Shown: positions 1-9,373, counted from the stretch's first letter. The stretch: DNA of 64,000 nucleotides from Bog-532 sp965277615 (GCA_965277615.1 CBDIDG010000004.1:434001-498000); one strand, 5' to 3'. Notes: a model not told the origin generated them from the letters alone. A program made the numbers and translations.

Positions 1-762
1 CAGCGGTGCACCGCGCCAGCTGGCGACGGAGACGAGAGCGGAGAACGTGATCGTCTCCCCCGCGGGAGCCGTCTTCGGCACGCTGAGCTGGGCCTCGATC
101 TGCGACGTAGCCGGCTGTTGGGCCGGCAGGGGCAGGTCGCAGTTCCCGCTGGCCGGGTTGCCCCGGCAGCTGCCGGCCGTGAACACCGGCGAGCTGAACG
201 CCGGACCCTCAGCACCGAGCGTCAGCGTGGTCGCGAGGTTGCCCTCCGCCGCGGAAGTCGACCAGGCGGTGATCCGGAACGAGATCGTGCCGCCCGGGAG
301 CACGCTCGTCGCCGACGCCGAGACGATCACCCGGGGCTGGGCCGGTGCCGGTGTGGGCCTGCCGGTCGGCGTGGGCGTCGGGCTGGTCGTCGAGGGTGAC
401 GGCGAGGGCGATGCATGGGACCAGGAGGCCGTGGGACGGTCAGTGGCGCTCGGGGCTGGGGTAGATGTCGCCGGTGGGGTGGACGTCCTCCGCGGGGTGG
501 ACCTGGCCGGCGGGGTGGACCTGCCCGGCGGGGTGGACCTGCCCGGCGGGGTGGCCGATGCCGACGGGGTGGCCGATGCCGGCCGGGTGGAGGTGGCCGA
601 GGGCGTGGCTGCGGCCGACGGGGTAGTGGGCGTGGCCGAGGGCGACGGCGCGGCCGAAGCCGACGGCCCCGGGGTCAGGACAAGGCCGGTCACGCCGGCG
701 GAGATGACAAAAAGACCGGTGGCCAGGCCCAGCGTGATCGGTCGCAGGTACGGGGATCGCAT
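1..762 (-). CDS. Secreted Ser/Thr/Pro-rich protein, 3' end outside window
   Basis: Minus-strand reading frame entering from the window edge; 254 codons are visible with no stop. It starts MRSPYLRPITLG and has an N-terminal hydrophobic segment (about residues 9-30, ending near ASA) that looks like a signal peptide. Residues about 35-125 are a low-complexity Ala/Ser/Thr/Pro linker with repeated TPSASAT- and STPPGR-like units. After it comes a beta-rich extracellular-looking region with a Cys pair (SCRG...NCDL) resembling cell-surface Ig/DUF11-like folds. It follows the next minus-strand gene by 21 bp, suggesting an operon. The function is unknown; the repeat-rich linker suggests a stalk through the cell wall. 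Confidence 0.7.
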   Translation of the reverse strand, partial: MRSPYLRPITLGLATGLFVISAGVTGLVLTPGPSASAAPSPSATPTTPSAAATPSATSTRPASATPSASATPPGRSTPPGRSTPPARSTPRRTSTPPATSTPAPSATDRPTASWSHASPSPSPSTTSPTPTPTGRPTPAPAQPRVIVSASATSVLPGGTISFRITAWSTSAAEGNLATTLTLGAEGPAFSSPVFTAGSCRGNPASGNCDLPLPAQQPATSQIEAQLSVPKTAPAGETITFSALVSVASWRGAPL

Positions 763-783
763 GGGGCACCTTGTCTGTGGAAG

Positions 784-1725
784 TTAGCGCGGTCCGGCGC
801 CGATCAGGCCCGGCGCCTGGAACCACACGGTGATCACGGCCGGGCCGCTGGTGTCGCGGGCCGCGGTGGTCACCGACGGCGCGTAGGTGCCCTGCTGAGC
901 GCGCAGGAACGACAGGATGACCGGCGAGACGGCGGGCGAGACGGCTTCGATTTCGGCGCCGCGCAATGGCACCGCAGAGTCCGCCCCGGGCGACAGATCG
1001 TCGAAGGCGACGAGCCGGATCGGCATTTGGGCGGCCAGGACCGACAGGTTGGCCAGCAGCCGCGGGTCGACCCGGCCCGCCAGCAGGGCCGGGCGGGCGG
1101 CGGGCGCGGCCTGGATGTTGGGGTCGCGCAGCAGCACCCGGCCCGCGGAGGCGAGGGCAGCGTGCTCGGAGGCGAGCTGGGCCCCGCCCGCGGCGACCTC
1201 CCGTACGTCCACCGCTGCGGCCGCGGAACCGAACCGGGCCAGCACCAGCGGCGCGGAGCGAGTGAGCCGGGTACCGAACTGGTCCCGTACCGTCGCGGTC
1301 GCGACGACCAGACCGGAGGGCAGCGGGCCGGCCGGCGCCGACGGCAGTACGGTCAGCTGAGCGGCGGGGAAACCCTTCTCGCGCAGCTGGTTACACATGG
1401 TCGGGTCACAGGTCACCACCGTGCCCGGGCTCACCTGCTGGGCGATCCAGGCCGCCGTCTGGGCCTGGTTGGCCGCAACCATCTGCGGCGAATCCAGGCC
1501 AGCTACGGGCGGGCCCGGGTTCCCCACCCCGGCGGCGGCTACCACCGCCCCGACCACCACCGACAGGGCACACAGTCCGCCCAGCACCACGGTGAACCGC
1601 TGCCGCCGGTCGGCCTGGCGCCAGCCGATGGCCCGCCGGATCCCGTACCACGGCCGAACCACCAAGATCCCGAACCACAGGCCTATCGCGAACGCCGGGG
1701 CGGGTTTGCCCGCATCTGTACCCAC
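784..1725 (-). CDS. Membrane-anchored extracytoplasmic protein of unknown function
   Basis: A 313-residue protein starting at GTG. A short cytoplasmic N-terminus is followed by one strong transmembrane helix (about residues 43-67) and an Ala/Val-rich domain outside the membrane with a Cys pair (VTCDPTMC, about residues 104-110). The repeated hydrophobic/aromatic pattern resembles the C-terminal soluble part of actinobacterial membrane glycosyltransferase-associated proteins, but I do not recognise a named domain. It probably forms an operon with the secreted repeat protein 21 bp downstream. An ATG two bases upstream of the GTG is in another frame and cannot serve this ORF. Confidence 0.75.
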   Translation of the reverse strand: MGTDAGKPAPAFAIGLWFGILVVRPWYGIRRAIGWRQADRRQRFTVVLGGLCALSVVVGAVVAAAGVGNPGPPVAGLDSPQMVAANQAQTAAWIAQQVSPGTVVTCDPTMCNQLREKGFPAAQLTVLPSAPAGPLPSGLVVATATVRDQFGTRLTRSAPLVLARFGSAAAAVDVREVAAGGAQLASEHAALASAGRVLLRDPNIQAAPAARPALLAGRVDPRLLANLSVLAAQMPIRLVAFDDLSPGADSAVPLRGAEIEAVSPAVSPVILSFLRAQQGTYAPSVTTAARDTSGPAVITVWFQAPGLIGAGPR

Positions 1726-1809
1726 ATCCGGCCTTCGGACCCAGACGGGTACCGGATTGGCCGGCCAGCCATCTATTTAGCGCGGCTTAGCTGGTGGGCA
1801 GCGCCGGAA

Positions 1810-2325
1810 TCAGGACGGGAGGAAGGGATGGGGAGCGTCGGGGCCGAGCGGAAAGACGACCAGCCGCTGGCCCAGGCGCCGCCGGAGCTGGCTGACCGGG
1901 TCGAGACGCAGCCAGCGTGACAGCGCTGACCCGCGGGGATGCCCGGACACCAGGAGCACGGCGGCGTAGTCCCGGCTGCGGACTTCCGACATCACCGCCT
2001 TGACCAGGCTCTCCTCATCGCCGATGAACCCGCTGGCCTGGCAGCCGATGGCCGTCAGGTGCCGCACGGTGAGGTCCATCCGGTGCCCGGCCGCCGCCCC
2101 GAGGTTGTAGCTCGGCCGCGGCGCGACCGGGAACTTCCCCGACTGGGCACCGAGGAGAAGCTCCATGGGCGGCAACCGGGTCTGAGCCGTGTTGGCCAGC
2201 GACAGGACCACCGCCTCGCACGGTCCCTGCTCCTCCAGGGCGACGAGGTAGTTGACCGGTTCCAGGTCGAATTTTTCGTCGGCGGCCAGTAAATCCATGT
2301 CCAGCACGAGCAGATACCGTCGCAT
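1810..2325 (-). CDS. Small HUP/universal-stress-like protein
   Basis: A 171-residue protein starting MRRYLLVLDMDLL. An upstream ATG gives two extra residues, but GGGGAAG sits about 8 bases before the chosen start. It has an alternating beta/alpha pattern with a first strand RYLLVLD and a later strand AAVLLVSG followed by HPRG, as in UspA-type nucleotide-binding folds. A conserved-looking C-terminal segment LRRRLGQRLVVFPLG completes the fold. I infer a stress-protein-like role; no catalytic motif is visible. It is transcribed away from the glutathione peroxidase promoter region. Confidence 0.75.
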   Translation of the reverse strand: MRRYLLVLDMDLLAADEKFDLEPVNYLVALEEQGPCEAVVLSLANTAQTRLPPMELLLGAQSGKFPVAPRPSYNLGAAAGHRMDLTVRHLTAIGCQASGFIGDEESLVKAVMSEVRSRDYAAVLLVSGHPRGSALSRWLRLDPVSQLRRRLGQRLVVFPLGPDAPHPFLPS

Positions 2326-2424
2326 GCCCATCACTTCCCCGGAAAAGGCTGACGGTTGTGTTACCGGGCTACCCGTAGTCCGGCAACACAACCCGAGCCC
2401 AGGGTTGCGGCTATTGCCGTGAAC

Positions 2425-2961
2425 TTAAAGGTAGTTCTCGAGGTCAGCGGCGATGTCAGCGGGGGGCACCGGGGGCTCATAGCGCTTGATCACGGTGCCG
2501 TCGCGGCCGATGAGGAACTTGGTGAAGTTCCACTTGACCTCGTCGGTGCCGTCCGAGCCGGGCCGGAGCTTCGAGATGGCCTGGTAGAAGTCGCCGTAGT
2601 CCGGGCCGAAGTCGCCGGGCGCCGCGGCCCGCAGGTACCGATACAGCGGGTCGGCGTCGGGCCCGTTGACGTCGATCTTGCTGAAGACCGGGAACGTGAC
2701 GTCGTAGGTCGCCTGGCAGAATTCCTGGATCTCCGCGTCGGTGCCGGGCTCCTGCTCCTTGAACTGGTTGCAGGGGAAGCCCAGGATCTGCAGGCCCCGG
2801 CCCTGGTCGTCGCGGTAGAGCGCCTCCAGGCCCTCGTACTGCGGAGTCAGCCCGCACTTGCTGGCCACGTTGACGATGAGCATCACCTGGCCCTGGTACC
2901 GGCTGAGCGGCACCTCGCTGCCGTCCACGGCGGTGGCGGTGAAGTCGTGCGTGCTGGTCAT
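2425..2961 (-). CDS. Glutathione peroxidase family thiol peroxidase
   Basis: A full-length 178-residue GPx fold. The peroxidatic Cys36 lies in NVASKCGLTPQY, followed by GFPCNQF (residues 61-67), Gln70 and the WNFTKF motif near residue 142, which together form the catalytic tetrad. The Cys64 in FPCNQF and the compact length fit a bacterial thioredoxin-dependent GPx that reduces hydroperoxides in the cytosol. The active-site codon is Cys, not UGA, even though the organism carries tRNA-Sec. It is divergent from the MarR/ABC exporter pair. Identification is firm; the physiological reductant is inferred. Confidence 0.93.
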   Translation of the reverse strand: MTSTHDFTATAVDGSEVPLSRYQGQVMLIVNVASKCGLTPQYEGLEALYRDDQGRGLQILGFPCNQFKEQEPGTDAEIQEFCQATYDVTFPVFSKIDVNGPDADPLYRYLRAAAPGDFGPDYGDFYQAISKLRPGSDGTDEVKWNFTKFLIGRDGTVIKRYEPPVPPADIAADLENYL

Positions 2962-3085
2962 GCGCTCTCCTCGTCGGGGGTCACGGTCCGTCCAGTCTCC
3001 GGGGCGTGCCCGCTCCCCCGGCTCCCGGGTCCCGGCTACCGGGCCGCGCGGGTGACGCGCAGCCCGTCAGAACGTTTGTTAATCG

Positions 3086-3122
3086 AACAATATTGTTTGT
3101 ACATCGAACTATCCGATAGGTT
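3086..3122 (+). promoter_or_regulatory. MarR-type operator and promoter of the exporter operon
   Basis: AACAATATTGTT is a perfect 12-bp palindrome in an AT-rich island inside otherwise GC-rich DNA. It overlaps a possible -35 TTGTTT (3093-3098), and TAGGTT (3117-3122) could serve as -10. A transcript starting about 7 nt later would begin at or next to the GTG of the MarR gene, implying a nearly leaderless mRNA. Two direct ATCGAAC copies (3082-3088 and 3103-3109) flank it. Autoregulation by the adjacent MarR protein is inferred. Confidence 0.55.
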
Positions 3123-3128
3123 GCCGGA

Positions 3129-3602
3129 GTGGCGGCGAAAACCGAGGTGGCCGGGTTGACCGGGCTGGATGCGGAAATCGAAGCGGCCCGGGCGCTGGCC
3201 CGGGCCTCATCGGTGCTGGAGCGCTCGTCCAACGAGCTGAGCCTGGGGCACTATCGCGTGCTGTCCGCGGTCGCGTCGGGGCACGAACGGGCGTCGCAGG
3301 TCGCGGCCAAGCTGGCGCTGGGCCGGCCCGCGGTCAGCGCCGCGGTCGAGTCCCTGTGCGAGCGGGGGCTGCTGACCCGTTCCGAGGTCGACGAGGACCA
3401 CCGGGCCATCACCTTGCGGCTGACCGGCGAGGGCAGCGAGCTGCTGGGCCGGGTCGAGGGCGAGATGCGCGAACGGATCCGCGACCTGTGCCGGCGCACG
3501 CCCGACGGTGACCGGCTGCTGGAAGCGCTGGTCTGGCTGGGGCGGGCGGTCGACGAACGGCGGGCCGAGTCGCTGGCCCGGCGCTCCCGGGGCGGACGGT
3601 GA
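3129..3602 (+). CDS. MarR family transcriptional regulator
   Basis: A 157-residue winged-helix protein. Around residues 45-75 the sequence reads GHYRVLSAVASG...ASQVAAKLALGRPAVSAAVESL, a MarR recognition-helix region, and the wing is DEDHRAITLRLTGEG. The start is GTG, chosen because a promoter-like region ends just upstream. Its TGA stop overlaps the GTG start of the ABC exporter by 4 bp, so the two are translationally coupled. The context suggests a ligand-responsive repressor controlling the exporter and itself. Confidence 0.9.
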   Translation: MAAKTEVAGLTGLDAEIEAARALARASSVLERSSNELSLGHYRVLSAVASGHERASQVAAKLALGRPAVSAAVESLCERGLLTRSEVDEDHRAITLRLTGEGSELLGRVEGEMRERIRDLCRRTPDGDRLLEALVWLGRAVDERRAESLARRSRGGR

Positions 3603-6600
3603 GCTTGCTGGCTGGCGACTCCACCGGCCGCATGCCGGGCCATCCCGCTGGTAAATCCGCGGGCAACCTGAGTGGCGACACGACGGGACCGGGCTGGATG
3701 CGCCGGCTCTGGAGCTATATCGACCGGCACCGGCGCGAGCTGTACCTGTCGCTGACCGGCGCGGTGATCGGCGGGGCCTGCCAGGTCGTCATCCCGCTGG
3801 CCGAGCGCCAGATCGTCGACGGGGTCGTGGTCAGCCAGACCTCAGCCCTGTGGCCCTGGCTGCTGCTGATGGCGCTGCTCTCCCTGGTCGGCTTCGCCAT
3901 GGCCTACCTGCGCCGCTACAACGGCGGGCGGGTGGCGCTCGGGGTCCAGTTCGACCTGCGCAACGCGATGCACGACCACCTGCAGCAGATGGACGCCCGC
4001 GCCCTGGACACCATGCCGACGGGTCAGCTGGTCGGCCGGGCCAGCTCGGACTCGACCCTGGTGCAGGGCCTGCTCAACTACATCCCGGTCATGAGCAGCA
4101 ACGTGCTGCTGGTGATCGGCTCGCTGGCCGTCATGCTGTGGCTCTCGCCGCTGCTGGCGGTCGTGGGCCTGGTGGTCGTCCCGGTGGTCACCGTGCTGTC
4201 CTACCGGATGCGGTCCAAGGTGTTCCCGGCCAGCTGGGACGCTCAGCAGCGCGAAGGCGACGTCGTCCAGATGGTCGACGAGTGCCTCAACGGCGTCCGG
4301 GTGGTCAAGGCGTTCGGCCAGGAACAGCGGGAACTGCGGCGGGTGACCGACGCGTCCAAGGTGCTGTACGGGTCCCAGGTGCGGCAGGTCAGGTTCCAGG
4401 CGCGCTACCAGCCCATCCTGCAGGCCATGCCGGCCCTGGGCCAGGTCGCGGTGCTGGCCCTGGGCGGCTGGATGGCCCTGCACCACCAGATCAGCCTGGG
4501 CACGTTCCTGGCCTTCTCCACCTACATGGCCCAGCTGGTCGCGCCCGCCCAACGCCTGGCCAACGTCATCACCGTGGCTCAGCAGGCCCGGGCGGGCGTG
4601 GAGCGCATCTTCCAGCTGCTGGACCTGCGCCCAGTCATCGCGGACCGTCCCGGCGCCACGGACCTGCGCGCGGCCGACGGCGAGGTCACGTTCTCCGACG
4701 TCCGCTTCGGCTACGACGAGGACGAGCCGGTCCTGAACGGATTCAGCCTGACCGTGCGGGCCGGCGAGCGGGTCGCCCTGATCGGACCCAGCGGGTGCGG
4801 CAAGTCCACGGCCGCGCTGCTGCTGTCCCGGTTCCACGACCCGCAGTCCGGGGCGGTGCTGGTGGATGGCCAGGACGTGCGCGACGTGACGCTGGCTTCG
4901 CTGCGCCGGCAGGTCGGGATGGCGTTCGAGGACAGCTTCCTGTTCTCGGAATCGGTGCGGGACAACATCGCCTACGCAAGGCCCGAGGCCTCGTTCGATC
5001 AGATCGTGGCGGCGGCCCGGGCCGCGGGCGCGCATGAGTTCATCGAGAGACTCCCGCGTGGCTACGACACGACGGTCGGGGAACGCGGCCTGTCGCTTTC
5101 GGGGGGACAGCGGCAGCGGGTGGCGCTGGCCCGGGCGCTGCTGTACGACCCGGCCATCCTGGTCCTCGACGACGTCACCAGCGCGGTCGACGCCACTACG
5201 GAAGAGGCCATCCACGCGTCGCTGCGCGAGGTGATGGCCGACCGGACGACCATCCTCATCGCGCACCGCCGTTCGACGCTGCACCTGGCCGACCGGATCG
5301 TGGTCATGGACCACGGCCGGATCGCCGACCACGGCACCCACGACGCGCTGATGGAGCGGAGCGAGCTGTACCAGAGCCTGCTCACCGGCCTGGAAGCGGA
5401 GGCGGCCGCCGCGGTCGGGGACCGGATCGAGGCGCTGGCCGCCATCGGCGACGGGACCGTCACCGCCGCCGCCTGGGCCCGCGGCACGGCCGGCTCCGGC
5501 CCGGGCGACCAGACGGTCAACCGGGGCGGCTTCGGCGCGCCGAGCCTGGGCATGGGCCTGGGCGGCGGCGGCAACTGGAGAGCCAACCTGGCCCCCACAC
5601 CGGCGTTCCTGGCTCAGGTGGCGGCGCTGCCCCCGGTTCGCGACGTGGCCCAGGTCGACCTGGACGCCGAGTCCCGGCACGACCCGGCGTTCAGCCTGCG
5701 CAAGCTGATGATGGCGTTCCGCCGCCCGCTGGGGATCGGCCTCGTGCTGGTGATCCTGGACGCGCTGGCGGCGCTGGCCGGGCCGCTGCTGGTCAAGTGG
5801 GGCGTCGACAGCGGGGTCCAGGCCGGCTCGCAGGGCGTGCTGTTCGCGGCCTCGGGCATCTACCTCGTGGTGGTCCTGGCCGACACGGTCGACGAGGTCG
5901 GCCAGACGTTCGTGACCGGCCGGGCGGCCCAGCGGGTCATGCTGTCGCTGCGGATCCGGATCTGGGCCCAGCTGCAGCGGCTGTCGCTCGACTACTACGA
6001 GGGCGAGCTGGCGGGCAAGATCATGACCCGCATGACGACCGACGTCGACCAGTTCGAGTCGCTGATCGAGAACGGTGCCCTGTCGGCGCTGGTGTCCCTG
6101 GTCACCTTCGTCGGGGTCGGCGTCGCGCTGCTGGTGATCAACCTCAAGCTGGGGCTGTGCACGCTGAGCGTGGCCGTGCCGCTGGCCTTCACCACCGTCG
6201 CCTTCCGCCGCCGGGCGGTGGTGCTCTACAACCAGGCCCGCGACCGCATCGCGATCGTCAACGCCGACTTCCAGGAGAGCCTGTCGGGGGTGCGCGAATC
6301 CCAGGCGTTCGTCCACCAGGACCGGACGGGCCAGCGATTCCACCGGCTCGGCCGCGACTACCTGGACTCCCGGGTGGCGGCGCAGCGGCTGGTGGCGATC
6401 TACTTCCCGTGGGTCCAGCTGCTGTCCGGGGTGGCCAGCATCATCGTGCTCGGCATCGGTGCCGCCATGATTCACCAGGGCCAGCTCACGGCGGGCGCGC
6501 TGATCGCGTTCGTGCTCTACATCGACCTGTTCTTCACGCCCATCCAGCAGCTGTCGCAGGTCTTCGACTCCTGGCAGCAGACCACGATCTCGGTGGGCCG

Positions 6601-7498
6601 GATCAGTGAGCTGATGCGGACCGTTACCCTGACCCCCAATCCGGACCATCCCCTGCCGCTGGGCCGGCTCGCGGGCGAGGTGCGCTTCGACGGGGTGCAC
6701 TTCGCCTATCCCGAGCAGGCCAGGACCGGCGCGGGACCGGCCCGGCGCGGGCCGAAGGACGCCAGGCTGCCGGGTGAGGCCGGCCTGGTCCAGGCCCCGC
6801 CGCCCGAAGCCCTGCGCGGCATCGACCTGCGCATCGCGCCCGGTGAGATCGTGGCCCTGGTCGGCGAGACCGGGGCGGGCAAGTCGACCCTGGTCAAGCT
6901 GCTGGCCCGGTTCTACGACGTGGGGACCGGGAGCGTCACCGTCGACGACTACGACGTGCGGCAGCTGGACATCCAGGACTACCGGTCCCACCTCGGCTAC
7001 GTGCCGCAGGAGAGCTTCCTGTTCACCGGTACGGTCCGGGACAACATCGCCTACGGGCGGCCCGACGCCAGCGACGCCGAGGTGGAGGCGGCGGCCCGCG
7101 CCGTCGGGGCGCACGAGTTCGTGGCCGCCCTGCCCGGCGGGTACCTGCACCAGCTGACCGAACGGGGGCGGTCCCTGTCGGCCGGGCAGCGCCAGCTGCT
7201 GGCCCTGGCCCGGGCTCAGCTGGTGGACCCGGCCATCCTGCTGCTGGACGAGGCCACCTCCAACCTGGACCTCATGACCGAGGCCCGGGTCAACGCGGCC
7301 ATGACCTACGTCTCCGCCGGGCGGACGACGATCATCATCGCCCACCGGCTGCAGACGGCCCGGGCGGCCGACCGCATCGTGGTGCTCGACTCGGGCCGGA
7401 TCGTCGAGACCGGCGACCACGACGCGCTGCTGGCCGCGGGTGGCCGCTACGCCACCATGTGGGAGTCGTTCGAGACGGCCACGACCGGAGCCCGGTAG
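3599..7498 (+). CDS. Fused heterodimeric-type ABC exporter (TMD-NBD-TMD-NBD)
   Basis: A 1299-residue single polypeptide holding two complete ABC half-exporters. NBD1 has Walker A GPSGCGKST (396-404), signature LSGGQ (500-504) and a Walker B ending LDD, with Asp525 where the catalytic Glu should be. NBD2 has Walker A GETGAGKST (1089-1097), signature LSAGQ (1193-1197) and canonical LDE (Glu1218). Both H-loop histidines are present (IAHR). So one composite ATP site is degenerate and one is consensus, as in heterodimeric multidrug exporters such as TM287/288. Each TMD carries about six hydrophobic helices. A Gly/Ala-rich linker (about 600-680) joins the halves. The MarR partner suggests drug or metabolite efflux. 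Confidence 0.93.
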   Translation: MSLLAGDSTGRMPGHPAGKSAGNLSGDTTGPGWMRRLWSYIDRHRRELYLSLTGAVIGGACQVVIPLAERQIVDGVVVSQTSALWPWLLLMALLSLVGFAMAYLRRYNGGRVALGVQFDLRNAMHDHLQQMDARALDTMPTGQLVGRASSDSTLVQGLLNYIPVMSSNVLLVIGSLAVMLWLSPLLAVVGLVVVPVVTVLSYRMRSKVFPASWDAQQREGDVVQMVDECLNGVRVVKAFGQEQRELRRVTDASKVLYGSQVRQVRFQARYQPILQAMPALGQVAVLALGGWMALHHQISLGTFLAFSTYMAQLVAPAQRLANVITVAQQARAGVERIFQLLDLRPVIADRPGATDLRAADGEVTFSDVRFGYDEDEPVLNGFSLTVRAGERVALIGPSGCGKSTAALLLSRFHDPQSGAVLVDGQDVRDVTLASLRRQVGMAFEDSFLFSESVRDNIAYARPEASFDQIVAAARAAGAHEFIERLPRGYDTTVGERGLSLSGGQRQRVALARALLYDPAILVLDDVTSAVDATTEEAIHASLREVMADRTTILIAHRRSTLHLADRIVVMDHGRIADHGTHDALMERSELYQSLLTGLEAEAAAAVGDRIEALAAIGDGTVTAAAWARGTAGSGPGDQTVNRGGFGAPSLGMGLGGGGNWRANLAPTPAFLAQVAALPPVRDVAQVDLDAESRHDPAFSLRKLMMAFRRPLGIGLVLVILDALAALAGPLLVKWGVDSGVQAGSQGVLFAASGIYLVVVLADTVDEVGQTFVTGRAAQRVMLSLRIRIWAQLQRLSLDYYEGELAGKIMTRMTTDVDQFESLIENGALSALVSLVTFVGVGVALLVINLKLGLCTLSVAVPLAFTTVAFRRRAVVLYNQARDRIAIVNADFQESLSGVRESQAFVHQDRTGQRFHRLGRDYLDSRVAAQRLVAIYFPWVQLLSGVASIIVLGIGAAMIHQGQLTAGALIAFVLYIDLFFTPIQQLSQVFDSWQQTTISVGRISELMRTVTLTPNPDHPLPLGRLAGEVRFDGVHFAYPEQARTGAGPARRGPKDARLPGEAGLVQAPPPEALRGIDLRIAPGEIVALVGETGAGKSTLVKLLARFYDVGTGSVTVDDYDVRQLDIQDYRSHLGYVPQESFLFTGTVRDNIAYGRPDASDAEVEAAARAVGAHEFVAALPGGYLHQLTERGRSLSAGQRQLLALARAQLVDPAILLLDEATSNLDLMTEARVNAAMTYVSAGRTTIIIAHRLQTARAADRIVVLDSGRIVETGDHDALLAAGGRYATMWESFETATTGAR

Positions 7499-7590
7499 AC
7501 CAGGGCTGGCGCCATAGCAGGCACGAGCGCAGGCGCCCGAGGGCGCAGGGCCTGTTCACTATTCCGGCAGGAAAGATGGACAATCGGGGT

Positions 7591-8727
7591 ATGAGGTTCC
7601 AGCTGCTGGACATCCTGCCCAACATCGAGAATCCGGTGACCGGCCGTCTGGTCAGCCCGGCCGACCGGCTCGAGCAGGCGGTGACCGCGGCGCGCCTGGC
7701 CGAGCGGCTCGGCCTGGACGCGGTGGCACTCGGGGAGCGGCACGCCGGGCCGTTCCTGTCGGCCGGCGTGACCGTGGTGCTGGGCGCGATCGCGTCCGCC
7801 ACCAGCCGGGTCCGCATCCAGACCGGCGTCTGCGTGCTGTCGATCCTGGACCCGCTCCGGGTGGCGGAGGACTACGCCACCATCGACCAGCTGTCCCGCG
7901 GCCGTCTGGAGCTGGTGATCGGCAAGGGAAACGAGCTGCGCCAGCTGCCGATGTTCGGCGTCGAATCCGGCCAGCAGTGGGAGCAGCTGGCCGAGAAGTA
8001 CGAGCTGCTGCGGCGGCTGTGGCGCGAGGAGAAGGTGACCTGGGACGGGCGGTTCCGTGGTCCGCTCCGTGAGGTGACGAGCCTGCCCCGGCCGTTCGCG
8101 GGCGCGCCGCGGATCTGGCACGGCTCGGCCACCACCTTGACCTCGGCTGAACTGGCCGCGACCTGGGGCGACCCGCTGTTCAGCGCCAACGCGATCCAGC
8201 CCCGCGCGAACTACAAGGTGCTCATCGACCACTACCGCGCCGAGTACGACCGCCACGGTCACGACCCGCGCTACGCCTACGTCGCGGCGGGCTCGAACTT
8301 CCTGTTCCTGGCGGACACGACCCAGGAGGCCCGGGAGCGCTACGGGCCGGTCTACGAGCAGATGGTCGCGTTCTTCAACCGGCCGGGCAACCACACGCCG
8401 GGCAACGAGATGGTCTTCCGCGACATTGACCAGGCCATCGCCGAGGGCCCGGCGCTGGTCGGCAGCCCCCAGCAGATCATCGACAAGATCATGTATTTCC
8501 GGGCCGCGTTCGGCCACGACCTGCAGTCGTTCAGCCTGCCCACCATGATCCCGCACGAGCAGCAGCTCGACATGCTGGGACGGCTGGCCACCGAGGTGCT
8601 GCCGGTCGTCCGCCGGGAAGTGAAGACCACCTTGTGGACGAGCGAGGACCCCTACGGCGGCCGCCCGGCGTTCACCGGGCGGACCGTGCCCGACGCCGCC
8701 GCGGTGATCGAAGGCGCGGCGGCCTGA
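7591..8727 (+). CDS. LLM-class flavin-dependent oxidoreductase
   Basis: A 378-residue luciferase-like monooxygenase starting MRFQLLDILPN. An in-frame ATG at 7576 with AGGA four bases upstream is a possible alternative start. It shows the (beta/alpha)8 pattern typical of FMN- or F420-dependent members: LGLDAVALGERH, RVRIQTGVCVLS, DQLSRGRLELVIGKGNE and an SPQQIIDKI motif near the C-terminus. The substrate is not evident. It lies 93 bp after the exporter and next to the TetR gene; with the SDR and CoA-ligase beyond, it suggests a small catabolic cluster. Confidence 0.9.
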   Translation: MRFQLLDILPNIENPVTGRLVSPADRLEQAVTAARLAERLGLDAVALGERHAGPFLSAGVTVVLGAIASATSRVRIQTGVCVLSILDPLRVAEDYATIDQLSRGRLELVIGKGNELRQLPMFGVESGQQWEQLAEKYELLRRLWREEKVTWDGRFRGPLREVTSLPRPFAGAPRIWHGSATTLTSAELAATWGDPLFSANAIQPRANYKVLIDHYRAEYDRHGHDPRYAYVAAGSNFLFLADTTQEARERYGPVYEQMVAFFNRPGNHTPGNEMVFRDIDQAIAEGPALVGSPQQIIDKIMYFRAAFGHDLQSFSLPTMIPHEQQLDMLGRLATEVLPVVRREVKTTLWTSEDPYGGRPAFTGRTVPDAAAVIEGAAA

Positions 8728-8728
8728 C

Positions 8729-9373
8729 CTACGGCTGGGCCGGGCCGGGGAACAGGGCCTCCAGGACGCGCGGGACGTTGGCTTCGAGGTCCTTGGCCGC
8801 GGCGACGTCACCGGCCAGGTGGCCGATCAGCGCGTGCTGGAACAACCCGTCGAACATGGCGTAGGCCAGGGCCGGGGTCACGGCGGGCGGGGTCTGGCTG
8901 AGCTCGGCGTACCTGGTCACGACGCGCCAGATCATGTCTTCCAGGCTCTGGTCGATCTCGCGCGCGACGGCGCGGAAGGCCGGCTCGAACTGGCTCTGGT
9001 TCCGCAGGTCATACCAGAGCCGGTGCATGGCCGCGTCCTCGCGCAGCGTGGTCGCCATCGCCGCCGCGAAGCCCCACTTGAGCTCGGCGGCGGAGGTGGC
9101 CGTGGCCACGATGTGGTCGTAGTGGGTCACGCACTCGGTCTTGCACTGCCGCACGCAGAAGGTGATCAGCTCGAACTTGTCGCTGAAGTAGTAGTGCAGG
9201 ACCCCGTGGGAGAACTCGGAGTTCTGGGCGATGTCCCGCAGGCTGGTGCGGGCGTAACCCAGCTCGGCCAGGGTCTGCAGCGCGGCCGCGGCGAGCTGGG
9301 CCCGCCGCTCGGCGAACTTGTCCACCTGCCGGCGCGCGACCCGGTCCCGGTTCCGCTCCTTCACCTCGGTCAC
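8729..9373 (-). CDS. TetR family transcriptional regulator
   Basis: About 214 residues from a GTG start. The HTH region near residues 25-65 reads LAELGYARTSLRDIAQ...GVLHYYFSDKFEL, a classic TetR signature, followed by a helical ligand-binding domain with CVRQCKTECVTHYDH. The reading frame is open further upstream, but that part runs through the tandem operator palindromes and lacks a convincing RBS, so the shorter start is preferred. It is divergent from the SDR/acyl-CoA ligase genes and probably represses them and itself. Confidence 0.88.
   Translation of the reverse strand: MTEVKERNRDRVARRQVDKFAERRAQLAAAALQTLAELGYARTSLRDIAQNSEFSHGVLHYYFSDKFELITFCVRQCKTECVTHYDHIVATATSAAELKWGFAAAMATTLREDAAMHRLWYDLRNQSQFEPAFRAVAREIDQSLEDMIWRVVTRYAELSQTPPAVTPALAYAMFDGLFQHALIGHLAGDVAAAKDLEANVPRVLEALFPGPAQP

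Noticed and set aside
47..787. Plus-strand open frame rich in GVDLPGGVD repeats
   Set aside because: The opposite strand gives a signal peptide, Thr/Pro linker and folded domain, a far more natural protein; the plus repeat is its antisense.
2425..2961. GPx as a selenoprotein because tRNA-Sec is present
   Set aside because: The catalytic position is a Cys codon in NVASKCG and the frame has no internal TGA.
3842..7420. Open frame of about 1190 codons on the minus strand
   Set aside because: It is the antisense shadow of the ABC exporter; its His/Gln/Gly/Asp-rich translation has no domain.
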